NCBI RefSeq assembly: GCF_014692675.1
Contig: NZ_JABFCZ010000020.1
Coordinates: forward strand, 1-64,000
Length of the DNA: 64,000 nucleotides
Direction of reading: 5' to 3'
Origin: Roseibium aggregatum
Lineage (GTDB): Bacteria > Pseudomonadota > Alphaproteobacteria > Rhizobiales > Stappiaceae
Shown one piece after another: positions 7,567 through 15,028 of this stretch. The notes below the pieces were generated by a model. It was not told the origin of the DNA. It worked only from the letters and a program-made list of their open reading frames with translations, and did no database searches. Position 1 is the first letter of the stretch, and each line of letters opens with the position of its first letter. The position numbers and the translations under genes are program-made.

Positions 7567-8850
7567 CTAGATTTCACGGTCAAGCAGAACGTCACTGTAG
7601 GGATAGCGGGACATTTTGGCGACGCCGTTTTCGGTGATCACCACCTGTTCCTCCAGCTTGACCCCGTCCATGGCATCGACCTCGCCGATATAGCTTTCCA
7701 CCGACACCACCATGCCCGGCTCCAGCACGCCGTCCTTCGAATACTTGTCGAAGTCCCCCTGGTGCGCCACCAGCGGCGTTTCCCCGTGCAGGCCGACGCC
7801 GTGGATGATCGAGGGATAACGCCGGTCGTAGAAGCGCTCGGGAATCTTCCAGGCGCGTTCCGCCAGCTCCCGGTAGCTCAGGCCCGGCCGAAGCAGGTCC
7901 ATGTTGAAATGGATCTGGTCGTAGGCCATCCGGTAGAGCTCCTTCTGATAGGCGCTCGGCCGGCCCGGCCCCACGTGGAAGGTGCGCGAGAAGTCGCAGT
8001 AGTAGCCGTGGCAGCCGATGGTGTCGGTGTCGAGCGCGATCAGTTCGCCGGGCCGAACGGGGCGTTCGCTCGCCTCGTTGAACCACGGGTTGGTGCGCGG
8101 GCCGGAATTGAGCAGCCGCGTCTCGATGAACTCGCCGCCCTGGCGGATGACGTTGCCATAAAGCACGGCGAAGAGTTCGTTTTCCGTCACGCCCGGTTTG
8201 ATCGCCTGTTCCACTTCGTAGACGGCGGCCTCCGTTCCGGCGACGGACTGGGCGAGGCAGGCGATCTCCTCCGGCGTCTTGATCCGCCGGTAATGAAGCG
8301 TGTCCTGCATGCAGTCGACTGCATTGAGGCCCTCAGCCTCCAGCGAGCGGACCAGGTTCACCGCCGCCCGGTCGAGGCCGACCTTGGTGCCGCCACCGCC
8401 ATGGGCCTTGACCAGCTCGGCGATCTCCGCGCCGAAGGGATCGGAGGAGACACCGTCGCGCTGGTTCACCGCCGACCAGACCACCTTCGACACCCGGTGC
8501 TCGTCGATGGTTTCCAGCCACATGGAGACATGCTCGCTGCCAGGATATTCGAACAGGATGATCGGCCCCTGTACCGGCACGTAGATATAGCGGGTGGAAT
8601 TGCGCAGGAAATAGCCGAACATGTTGCGCGAGCCGGTGGCGTAACGCTGGTTGTTCGGGTCGAACAGGACGAGGGCCGCATAGTCCTCCTCCACCATCAT
8701 CGCCCTGAGCCGCGCCAGCCGCCCGGCCCTCAGCCGCCTTGGATCGAAGGCCTGCGGAATCGGATCCGTATTGCCGGTCGGCGCCGACGGAATGATCGGG
8801 ATCTCCTCCGGCTCGCGGTCTGTCAGGACATCGCTTTCAACAATGCTCAT
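7567..8850 (-). CDS. M24 metallopeptidase-fold protein, DddP-like
   Basis: A 427-residue pita-bread (M24) protein. An N-terminal creatinase-like domain spans about residues 40-190 and the catalytic domain about 195-425. Putative metal ligands are D274, D276, D286, H350, E385 and E400. From memory, the ligands of the DMSP lyase DddP are D295, D297, D307, H371, E406 and E421; every spacing is identical. The stretches GGEFIETRLLNSGPRTNPWF and HGVGL are also DddP-like. However, the Asp I recall as the DddP catalytic base (D377) corresponds to G356 here, so DMSP lyase activity is doubtful. A hydrolase of an N-modified amino acid or small peptide is an alternative. It sits between a nitrilase and a 2OG dioxygenase. 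Confidence 0.8.
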   Translation of the reverse strand: MSIVESDVLTDREPEEIPIIPSAPTGNTDPIPQAFDPRRLRAGRLARLRAMMVEEDYAALVLFDPNNQRYATGSRNMFGYFLRNSTRYIYVPVQGPIILFEYPGSEHVSMWLETIDEHRVSKVVWSAVNQRDGVSSDPFGAEIAELVKAHGGGGTKVGLDRAAVNLVRSLEAEGLNAVDCMQDTLHYRRIKTPEEIACLAQSVAGTEAAVYEVEQAIKPGVTENELFAVLYGNVIRQGGEFIETRLLNSGPRTNPWFNEASERPVRPGELIALDTDTIGCHGYYCDFSRTFHVGPGRPSAYQKELYRMAYDQIHFNMDLLRPGLSYRELAERAWKIPERFYDRRYPSIIHGVGLHGETPLVAHQGDFDKYSKDGVLEPGMVVSVESYIGEVDAMDGVKLEEQVVITENGVAKMSRYPYSDVLLDREI

Positions 8851-8957
8851 GAGGGTCTTTCCTCTTCATCTCCCGGCCAGTTCCATGGAGTGTGGCCGTA
8901 TAAAATGTGTTCGTCGATGGCGGGGTTTGGCGATTAGCGCGCGCCTCTCACCCGCAC

Positions 8958-9084
8958 AGTTGTCATCCCCGGCAAGCGAAGCGCGACCGGGGACCCAGTA
9001 CGCCGTGTCCTCCCGGCTCAAGCAGCCGGCCTCACGGGTTACTGGATCCCGGCTCTCCGCTTCGCTGCGGCCGGGATGACAACT
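8958..9084. repeat. Palindromic repeat element, GTCATCCC...GGGATGAC type
   Basis: A 127-base element bounded by perfect 12-base inverted ends, AGTTGTCATCCC (8958-8969) and GGGATGACAACT (9073-9084). Inside, further imperfect pairing is visible, such as GGGGACCCAGTA with TACTGGATCCC. A related element occurs at 43914-44020. It fills most of the 290-base gap between the M24 and dioxygenase genes. If transcribed it would fold into a long hairpin and may affect operon continuity. Confidence 0.75.
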
Positions 9085-9139
9085 GAGGATCAGGCGCTTC
9101 CTTGCCTCATAATCTGCCATCATCCCCACCGCCAAACCC

Positions 9140-10015
9140 TCAATCCGCAAGGGCGTCGGTGCGCACGATCTCGCGCTTCAGCATCTCCTCGTGGATCGGC
9201 GCCATACGGCCGAAGATGGCCCGGGCGCGTTCCGGGCGGCCGATGAAGCCGGGTTCTCGGGCATAGGCAAAGATCACCGTGTGCCGTTCGCGCGGACCTT
9301 CCACCGGGCTGACCCGATGCAGCGAGTTGCGGCCGAAGAAGATCTGCAGGTCGCCCGGCGACAGTTCCAGGGTCTTCAATGCGCTGTGGTCGCCGTCGAG
9401 AATGCGCTGCACGCCCTCGAAATTCTCCCCCGCGGCACCGCGGATATTGGGCGCGTACTGGAAGATCCCGCCCCCCAGGGGCTTGCGCGTCTGCATCGAC
9501 ACGATGAAGTCGTTGCTGTCGAAATGCCAGGGATGCTGGCGGCCCTCCTTCAGCACATTGACCACGAGATCGGCAAGCGGATCGGCAAACTCGTGGATTT
9601 CAGGTTCACCCACCACCGCGGCGACGAAGGCCTTGAAGTCCGGATGGTGATAAAGCGTCCGGATGATCGTGTCGGACGCGATCCGGTCGCCGGCGACGAA
9701 ACCGTTGGTGCGGTCGTCGAAGCGGTTCTTCGGATGCTCCGGCGGCAGCGACGGGTCGCCGGCGGAATTATACGGGTTGGTCTCCGTCTCGTTGATATGG
9801 GCATAAGGCGACAGCCGTTCGGTCTCCGCCTCGAGCTGCTTAAGCATCGACGGCGGCACGAAGTCCTTCAGCACCGCGCAGCCGTCTTCGGCCAGTTGCC
9901 GCCGGCACGCGTCTATCAGCGCCTGGCCTTCCGCTTCCTCCAGCCTATGAATGGGATACCGCCTGAGATCGATACAGTCCTCCAGGCCGACTGCAGCCGC
10001 TTCCATCTCGCTCAT
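9140..10015 (-). CDS. Fe(II)/2-oxoglutarate dioxygenase, phytanoyl-CoA dioxygenase/ArpA-like
   Basis: A 291-residue non-haem iron oxygenase of the phytanoyl-CoA dioxygenase-like group. Iron ligands are H164-x-D166 in HPWHFDSNDF and H233 in SLHRVSPV; R244 (RERHTVIF) is placed to bind 2-oxoglutarate. It would hydroxylate a small molecule with decarboxylation of 2-oxoglutarate. The ATG at 10015 is preferred over that at 10024, because GGAGG directly abuts the latter but is 9 bases from the former. A LysR regulator is divergent from it across 394 bases, and the M24 and nitrilase genes follow on the same strand. The substrate is not evident. Confidence 0.8.
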   Translation of the reverse strand: MSEMEAAAVGLEDCIDLRRYPIHRLEEAEGQALIDACRRQLAEDGCAVLKDFVPPSMLKQLEAETERLSPYAHINETETNPYNSAGDPSLPPEHPKNRFDDRTNGFVAGDRIASDTIIRTLYHHPDFKAFVAAVVGEPEIHEFADPLADLVVNVLKEGRQHPWHFDSNDFIVSMQTRKPLGGGIFQYAPNIRGAAGENFEGVQRILDGDHSALKTLELSPGDLQIFFGRNSLHRVSPVEGPRERHTVIFAYAREPGFIGRPERARAIFGRMAPIHEEMLKREIVRTDALAD

Positions 10016-10177
10016 CCGGACCATCCTCCGTCTCGTGTTGCACGATTTGGAAAAAAGCGTAGTCGATCCGTATCGATGCGAGAAACGAGTTGTTGCTATT
10101 TCATCTATGAGGATCTGTAATGGATAAGATGCGACGGAAGAAGGTGAGGTTTCCTGCCGAAGCCGCCACTAATTCTG

Positions 10178-10350
10178 CCGTCATTCCAGACCGTGTGGCG
10201 CGCAAGCGCCTTCGCGAGATCTGGAATCCAACTGACAGCGCGAGCTTAGCGAGCTCCGCTTCCAATAGGAGTTGAGACGTGCCCGCGGCGCGGCTGATGT
10301 CTGGATTCCAGATCAGCGTTCGGCCAAGCCTCACTTGTCTGGAATGACGG
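10178..10350. repeat. Nested palindromic repeat element
   Basis: A 173-base element with perfect 14-base inverted ends, CCGTCATTCCAGAC (10178-10191) and GTCTGGAATGACGG (10337-10350). It has a second perfect 13-base inner pair, GATCTGGAATCCA (10218-10230) and TGGATTCCAGATC (10302-10314). It lies between the divergent dioxygenase and LysR genes and ends 60 bases before the LysR start, so it separates or contains their control regions. It looks like a miniature mobile or intergenic palindromic element without coding capacity. Confidence 0.78.
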
Positions 10351-10409
10351 GATAGGTACGGCTTTGCTCCACGCACAACAAACCCAATCCCGATTGACGG
10401 ACCAACCCC

Positions 10410-11264
10410 ATGGACAGCGATCTTCTCAAGGCCTTTGTGGCCGTGGCGGATACCGGCGGCTTCAGTGCCGCGGCCAAACTTCTGAACCGGACGCAATCCG
10501 CCGTCAGCCTGCAGATCAAGCGACTGGAGGAGCACATGGGCACGCCGCTGTTCGCGCGCACCAGCCGGACCGTGGCGCTGACACCGGCCGGGACCCGCCT
10601 TCTGCCTTATGCGCGCCAGCTGTTGCGGCTGCAGCAGGACGCCCATGCGGCCCTCTCCCGCGATCTCCCGCCCGAACGCATCCGCTTCGGCCTGACGGAG
10701 GAACACGCGGCAGCCTACCTGCCGGGCTTTCTCGCAACCCTCGCCGAGGCCTATCCCGAAGTCCAGGTCGAGGTCGTCTGCGACGTGTCCTCCGAATTGG
10801 TGGAGCGGTTCAAGGCCGGCAAGCTGGACCTGGTCCTGGCCGTGCGCCACCAGCCGACCAAGACCGGCCGCGTGCTGGGTGTGGAACCGATGATCTGGGT
10901 CGCCCGTGAGGACTTCGACTATTCGGAAGACATGGTGCTGCCGCTGGCGCTCAATCCGGACGGCTGCCTGTTCCGGGCTCATGCGCTTGCCGCCGTCGGC
11001 CGCATCGGGCGGGCGTGGCGCGAGCCCTATGTCAGCCAGTCGCCGACCGGCATCAACATCCCTGTCCGCTCGGGCCTTGCCATCACGGTCAAGACTCCGC
11101 GCAGCCTGCCGCCCGAGTGCTGCGACGTCGGCGCCCGGTTCGGTCTGCCCGCCCTCGGCCTTGCCGAAATCGAAATGCATGTGTCCCCTGCCCAGATCGG
11201 CGACGCCTTCCAGTACCTGGTCGACCTGGTCGACACCCAGTGCCGGCGCGGCACCGCCGGCTGA
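10410..11264 (+). CDS. LysR-family transcriptional regulator
   Basis: A 284-residue LysR-type regulator. The N-terminal winged helix carries LLKAFVAVADTGGFSAAAKLLNR and TQSAVSLQIKRLE, which match the LysR consensus closely, followed by LFARTSRTVALTPAG. Residues from about 90 onward form the co-inducer-binding domain. It is divergent from the dioxygenase, M24 and nitrilase run and probably controls it, although a palindromic repeat sits in the shared intergenic region. Two bases separate its end from the converging tautomerase gene. Confidence 0.9.
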   Translation: MDSDLLKAFVAVADTGGFSAAAKLLNRTQSAVSLQIKRLEEHMGTPLFARTSRTVALTPAGTRLLPYARQLLRLQQDAHAALSRDLPPERIRFGLTEEHAAAYLPGFLATLAEAYPEVQVEVVCDVSSELVERFKAGKLDLVLAVRHQPTKTGRVLGVEPMIWVAREDFDYSEDMVLPLALNPDGCLFRAHALAAVGRIGRAWREPYVSQSPTGINIPVRSGLAITVKTPRSLPPECCDVGARFGLPALGLAEIEMHVSPAQIGDAFQYLVDLVDTQCRRGTAG

Positions 11265-11265
11265 T

Positions 11266-11826
11266 CTACCCGCGCGCGACTTCCGCCAGATCGTTCCAGA
11301 CCATCTGCCGGGCGATCAGGTCGCCGGAAAATTCGAACCGGTCGATGAAGCGGATGCCGGCAAAGGCCTCGCCGTCAGGCCACTCGCCTGAAAGGGTGCC
11401 GTAGCAATAGACGATGCCGCCGTCTTCGCTCGCGCAGGTGTCGAAGCGCTCATAGGTCTTGGTCACGAACCGGTAGCGCGGTTTCGCCCAGGCGATCAGC
11501 TCCTCCAGCGTGGTGAACTCGGCAGCACCCGGAAAGGTCATCCTGAAATCCGGTGCCAGGAAGCTCTTCGCCTTCTCCAGGTCACGCGCCTCCATGGTTT
11601 CGAGGAAGTCGCGGATGCGAACGGCCGGATCTGGAGCCGCCTTACCAGGCAGCCGCGACTGCCCGCCGCGCATGTAGTTCGAAGGCTTCAATTCCTCGAT
11701 GGCGACCGTGATTCCATCGAGCGGCGCGGCGATGGTGGTGCGCACCGCATCGGTCAGCGCCTTGCCGAGCCGCTGGCGGGTGTCGTCGGAATAGCCCTCG
11801 ATCAGGGTGACGCGAATGACCGGCAT
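11266..11826 (-). CDS. 4-oxalocrotonate tautomerase / SnoaL-like fusion
   Basis: A 186-residue two-domain protein. The first 60 residues are a tautomerase-superfamily unit starting MPVIRVTLIEGYS; Pro2 becomes the N-terminal catalytic proline after Met removal. The remainder (about 68-186) resembles a SnoaL/NTF2-like domain with IRDFLETMEARDLEKAKSFL and FIDRFEF. Tautomerases shift double bonds in ring-cleavage products. SnoaL-like domains bind small hydrophobic ligands. The gene is divergent from the HutC regulator, with a perfect inverted repeat between them, so it may belong to the catabolic regulon of the neighbouring operon. Confidence 0.8.
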   Translation of the reverse strand: MPVIRVTLIEGYSDDTRQRLGKALTDAVRTTIAAPLDGITVAIEELKPSNYMRGGQSRLPGKAAPDPAVRIRDFLETMEARDLEKAKSFLAPDFRMTFPGAAEFTTLEELIAWAKPRYRFVTKTYERFDTCASEDGGIVYCYGTLSGEWPDGEAFAGIRFIDRFEFSGDLIARQMVWNDLAEVARG

Positions 11827-11878
11827 GACCTCTTACTCCCTCGAAATAACCTGACGCTGATTCAATCGGGTTGACATA

Positions 11879-11898
11879 ATGGTATAATGACATACCAT
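11879..11898. promoter_or_regulatory. Inverted-repeat operator between tautomerase and HutC regulator
   Basis: ATGGTATAATGACATACCAT has perfect 7-base arms (ATGGTAT/ATACCAT) around a 6-base spacer. A TTGACA at 11871-11876 and a TATAAT at 11883-11888 overlap the region. The site is 31 bases before the HutC GTG start and about 52 bases before the divergent tautomerase start. It is a good candidate for the binding site of the GntR/HutC protein, controlling both directions. Confidence 0.6.
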
Positions 11899-11929
11899 TT
11901 AACAAATTCAATCGGCCGGGGGATAGGCG

Positions 11930-12781
11930 GTGAGCGCGAAAGCGGAGCAGATGGACAAGGCGACGGAGCCGGAACGCCGCTCCATGGGACGCCTCAATCC
12001 GTCCGGCCACGTCCCCCTCTATCACCAGATCTTCCTGATCCTCAGGAACCGCATCTACGGCGGCGACCTGTCGGAGGGTGACCTCGTCCCGGGCGAACAG
12101 GACCTGACCACCGAATTCGGCGTGTCCCGCATCACCGCCAAGCGGGCGCTCAATGAGCTGGCCGACGCCGGTCTCGTGGTGCGCGAGCGCGGCCGCGGCA
12201 CCCGCGTCGTCAAGCGCCCCCCTGCCCCGGCGGTCACCTCCTCCATCGACGGCTGGCTGGAAAACATCTCCCTGATGGGCCTGGCGACAAAGGCCCAGGT
12301 GCTCGAGTTCGAATATGTGCCGGCGAGCGACGACATCACCCTGGCGCTGGAGCTTGAGCCCGGCACGGAAGTCCAGCGCGCCGTCCGCGTCCGCTGGCTC
12401 GATCAAGAGCCCATGTCCTATCTCGTCACCTACGTGCCGGCGGAAATCGGCCGCCAGTTCGAGCGCTCGGACCTGGACGTGAAGCCGCTGCTGCACCTGC
12501 TTGAACGCACCGGGGTCGACGTCAGCTCCGCCCGGCAGACGATTTCCGCAACGCTTGCGGATTCGGAAGTCGCCGGCGCGCTGTCCATCCACGCCGGCGC
12601 GCCCCTGATCGAGGTTCGCCGCGTGGTGTGCGACAGCCGGGAACGGCCGGTGGAATACATCCGGGTGCTTTACCGCCCCGATCTCTATCACTTCGAAATG
12701 TCCATGCGACGGGTCCGCGAGGAAAGCGGCCCGCGCTGGACGGCGACAACGACGCCATCGGTCCCGGCCGACGGCGGATAA
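11930..12781 (+). CDS. GntR/HutC-family transcriptional regulator
   Basis: A 283-residue regulator with an N-terminal GntR winged helix (VPLYHQIFLILRNRIYGGDL, LVPGEQDLTTEFGVSRITAKRALNELADAG) and a C-terminal UTRA ligand-binding domain (about residues 110-260, with EVQRAVRVRWLDQEPMSYL). HutC-type proteins are usually repressors released by a pathway intermediate. The GTG at 11930 follows GGGGGA at a suitable distance. The gene is 61 bases upstream of the ABC-transporter operon and divergent from the tautomerase fusion. The inverted repeat at 11879-11898 is its probable operator. Confidence 0.88.
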   Translation: MSAKAEQMDKATEPERRSMGRLNPSGHVPLYHQIFLILRNRIYGGDLSEGDLVPGEQDLTTEFGVSRITAKRALNELADAGLVVRERGRGTRVVKRPPAPAVTSSIDGWLENISLMGLATKAQVLEFEYVPASDDITLALELEPGTEVQRAVRVRWLDQEPMSYLVTYVPAEIGRQFERSDLDVKPLLHLLERTGVDVSSARQTISATLADSEVAGALSIHAGAPLIEVRRVVCDSRERPVEYIRVLYRPDLYHFEMSMRRVREESGPRWTATTTPSVPADGG

Positions 12782-12842
12782 CAACATCCAGACGGGAAAC
12801 CGGGAAACCACGACCTGATGAGGTCCAAAAGGGGAGGTCTTC

Positions 12843-14075
12843 ATGACCGATGACAAGAAGTCGGCTGGCATTGTCCGCCGCGATTTTCTGAAAACGACCG
12901 GTGCTGCGGCACTCGGACTTGGTGTGACCGGATTTCCGGCGGTGCTGCGCGCCCAGCCGGCATCCGTCAAGGTCGGCCTGATCCATCCGGTCTCCGGCTT
13001 CATCGCCTTTTCCGGCAACCAGTGCCGCGAAGGCGCTCTGATGGCGATTGCCGACATCAACGCGGCCGGCGGCATCAAGTCCATGGGCGGCGCCCAGCTT
13101 GAAGCCATGCTCGGCGACAGCCAGGGCAAGCCCGACATCGGCGCCGCCGAAGTCGCCAAGATGACCGAAGCCGGCGTGAACAGCATCGTCGCCGGCTATG
13201 CCTCGTCCATTTCACTCGCCACCTCCCAGGAAGCGGCCAAGACCAACACCCCGCACGTGGTCGACGTCGGCGTGTCCGACAAGATCGTCACCCGCGGCCT
13301 GCCCAACACGTTCCGCTTCGGCCCGGGCTACGGCAAGATCGCCGAATTCGCCGTCGACAACCTGGACACGATCAACAAGGCCGCCGGTTCCCCGGCAAAG
13401 ACGGCCATGATCATTCACGAGGAGTCGCTGTTCGGCACCGGCACCGCCAACCTGCTGTCGCAGAAGCTGCCTGAAAAGGGCATCGAGGTCATCGAGGTCA
13501 TCAAGCACGCCAACCCGACCCGCGACTTCACCAACATCGTGCTGCAGATCAAGGCGAAGAAGCCCGACCTGATCATTCCGGCGAACTACTACAACGAATA
13601 CGTCCTGCTCGCCCGCACCATGCGCCAGCAGCGTGTGGAGGCCAAGGGCATCTACTCGGTGCTCGGCGGAGCCGCGTCGAACTACAAGTTCGTCAAGGAA
13701 TTCCCGGAAGCTGCCGAATACATCATGGATTGTAACCACTGGTTCAATCCGAAGTCGGACGTGGCGCTGCAGCGCAAGGCAGCCGCCGAAGCCAAGGGCC
13801 TCGTCTACACTTACGAGGTGTTCCTGGCCTACAACGCCGTCCTCGGCCTGGCGGATGCCTTCGAACGGGCTGGTTCCACCGACAAGGATGCCGTTAACGA
13901 GGCCCTGTCGACCTCGACCATGGACATGTCCTACATGCCCTACGGCCCGACCAAGATGGAAGGCGGCCAGAACCAGGGCGCCCAGCCGGTGAACACCCAG
14001 GTGCTCAACGGCGATATCGAGGTGATCTTCCCCAAGGAATTCGCGTCCGCCGACGCGGTATTTCCGATGAAATAA
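12843..14075 (+). CDS. ABC transporter substrate-binding protein, LivK/urea-amide type, Tat-exported
   Basis: A 410-residue periplasmic binding protein of the branched-chain amino acid (HAAT) family. The N-terminus carries a twin-arginine signal, VRRDFLKTTGAAALGLGVTG, ending near LRAQPA, so it is exported folded. The mature part starts VKVGLIHPVSGFIAFSG, typical of LivK-like proteins. GGGGAGG precedes the ATG at 12843. The permease and ATPase genes follow after a hairpin terminator that probably sets a higher level for this subunit. Liv-type systems import amino acids, amides, urea or aromatic acids; with this operon an N-heterocycle or amide is likely. Confidence 0.9.
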   Translation: MTDDKKSAGIVRRDFLKTTGAAALGLGVTGFPAVLRAQPASVKVGLIHPVSGFIAFSGNQCREGALMAIADINAAGGIKSMGGAQLEAMLGDSQGKPDIGAAEVAKMTEAGVNSIVAGYASSISLATSQEAAKTNTPHVVDVGVSDKIVTRGLPNTFRFGPGYGKIAEFAVDNLDTINKAAGSPAKTAMIIHEESLFGTGTANLLSQKLPEKGIEVIEVIKHANPTRDFTNIVLQIKAKKPDLIIPANYYNEYVLLARTMRQQRVEAKGIYSVLGGAASNYKFVKEFPEAAEYIMDCNHWFNPKSDVALQRKAAAEAKGLVYTYEVFLAYNAVLGLADAFERAGSTDKDAVNEALSTSTMDMSYMPYGPTKMEGGQNQGAQPVNTQVLNGDIEVIFPKEFASADAVFPMK

Positions 14076-14097
14076 GAAGCATAGAACCTTCGACCTG

Positions 14098-14122
14098 GCG
14101 CCGGGCTCCCACTGCCCGGCGC
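14098..14122 (+). terminator. Attenuating hairpin between binding protein and permease genes
   Basis: GCGCCGGGC (14098-14106) and GCCCGGCGC (14114-14122) form a perfect 9-bp stem with a 7-base loop, followed by ATTTTCTCTTTGTTTG. It lies in the 76-base gap between the substrate-binding protein and LivH genes. This is a common device for partial termination, leaving more message for the binding protein than for the membrane parts. Confidence 0.75.
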
Positions 14123-14151
14123 ATTTTCTCTTTGTTTGTTCGAGCGGTCTT

Positions 14152-15024
14152 ATGCCTGACCTGGCCATTCTCATACCGTCCGTGCTGAACGGCCTCACCA
14201 CGGGCGCGCTTTACGCCCTGGTCGCCCTCGGCCTGACCCTGATCTACGGCGTCCTGCACATCATCAATTTCGCCCACGGCGCGCTCCTGATGATCGGGCT
14301 CTATGCGGTCTATTTCCTCAACGTTCAGTTCGGCGTCGACCCTTACGTCTCGCTGCTGATCGTGCCGCCCTTAATGTTCGCGCTCGGCTATGCCTTGCAG
14401 CGCGGGATCATCACCCGGGCCGGCCACGGCCGCGACGAGAACATCCTGCTCGTCACCCTCGGCCTTTCCATCGTGATCGAGAACCTGTCCCTGTTCGTCT
14501 TCAAGTCCGACACACGGGTGATCGACACCCCCTATTCCTTCGAGGTCGTCGAAATTCTCGGCGCTTTCCTGCCCCTGCCCAAGGTGATCGCCTTCGTCGG
14601 CGCCTTCGTCACCGCCGGCATCCTCTGGGTTCTGATGTCCAGGACCGATCTCGGCAAGGCGATCCGCGCGCTTGCCAAGGAGCGCAAGGGCGCCAAGCTG
14701 GTCGGCATCAACACCGAGCATGTCTACGCCATGAGCTTCGGCCTCGGCATTGCCTGTCTCGGCGTTGCCGCCTGCCTGCTTTTGCCGAGCTATTACGTCA
14801 GCCCCCAGGTCGGCCACGGCTTCGTGCTGATCGCCTTCACCATCGTCGTCCTCGGCGGCATGGGCTCCTTCGTCGGCGCCCTGATCGGCGGGCTGATCAT
14901 CGGTGTCGTGGAAGCCCTCGGCGGCTTGTTCCTGGGCGAAAGCCTGGGCCAGATCGGCATCTTCGTGATCTTCATTCTCGTGTTGATCTTCCGGCCGACC
15001 GGCCTGCTCGGACACAAGGTGTAA
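14152..15024 (+). CDS. Branched-chain amino acid-type ABC permease, LivH
   Basis: A 290-residue inner-membrane permease of the LivH family, with about eight hydrophobic segments. Diagnostic stretches are LNGLTTGALYALVALGLTLI and YGVLHIINFAHGALLMIG at the N-terminus and IAFTIVVLGGMGSFVGALIG near the C-terminus. It pairs with LivM 4 bases downstream to form the membrane channel. The ATG at 14152 follows the attenuating hairpin region. Confidence 0.93.
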   Translation: MPDLAILIPSVLNGLTTGALYALVALGLTLIYGVLHIINFAHGALLMIGLYAVYFLNVQFGVDPYVSLLIVPPLMFALGYALQRGIITRAGHGRDENILLVTLGLSIVIENLSLFVFKSDTRVIDTPYSFEVVEILGAFLPLPKVIAFVGAFVTAGILWVLMSRTDLGKAIRALAKERKGAKLVGINTEHVYAMSFGLGIACLGVAACLLLPSYYVSPQVGHGFVLIAFTIVVLGGMGSFVGALIGGLIIGVVEALGGLFLGESLGQIGIFVIFILVLIFRPTGLLGHKV

Positions 15025-15028
15025 GACG

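Noticed and set aside
7567-8850. DMSP lyase DddP
   Set aside because: The metal site fits, but the catalytic Asp position is Gly356 and no DMSP-related neighbours exist, so I named it only DddP-like.
6643-8937. A 764-codon plus-strand open frame
   Set aside because: It is the antisense shadow of the nitrilase and M24 genes, whose catalytic motifs are clear; its translation is rich in His, Asp and Arg without domain features.
11642-13186. A 514-codon minus-strand open frame
   Set aside because: It lies opposite the HutC regulator and LivK-type gene, both with strong family motifs; the product has no recognisable domain.
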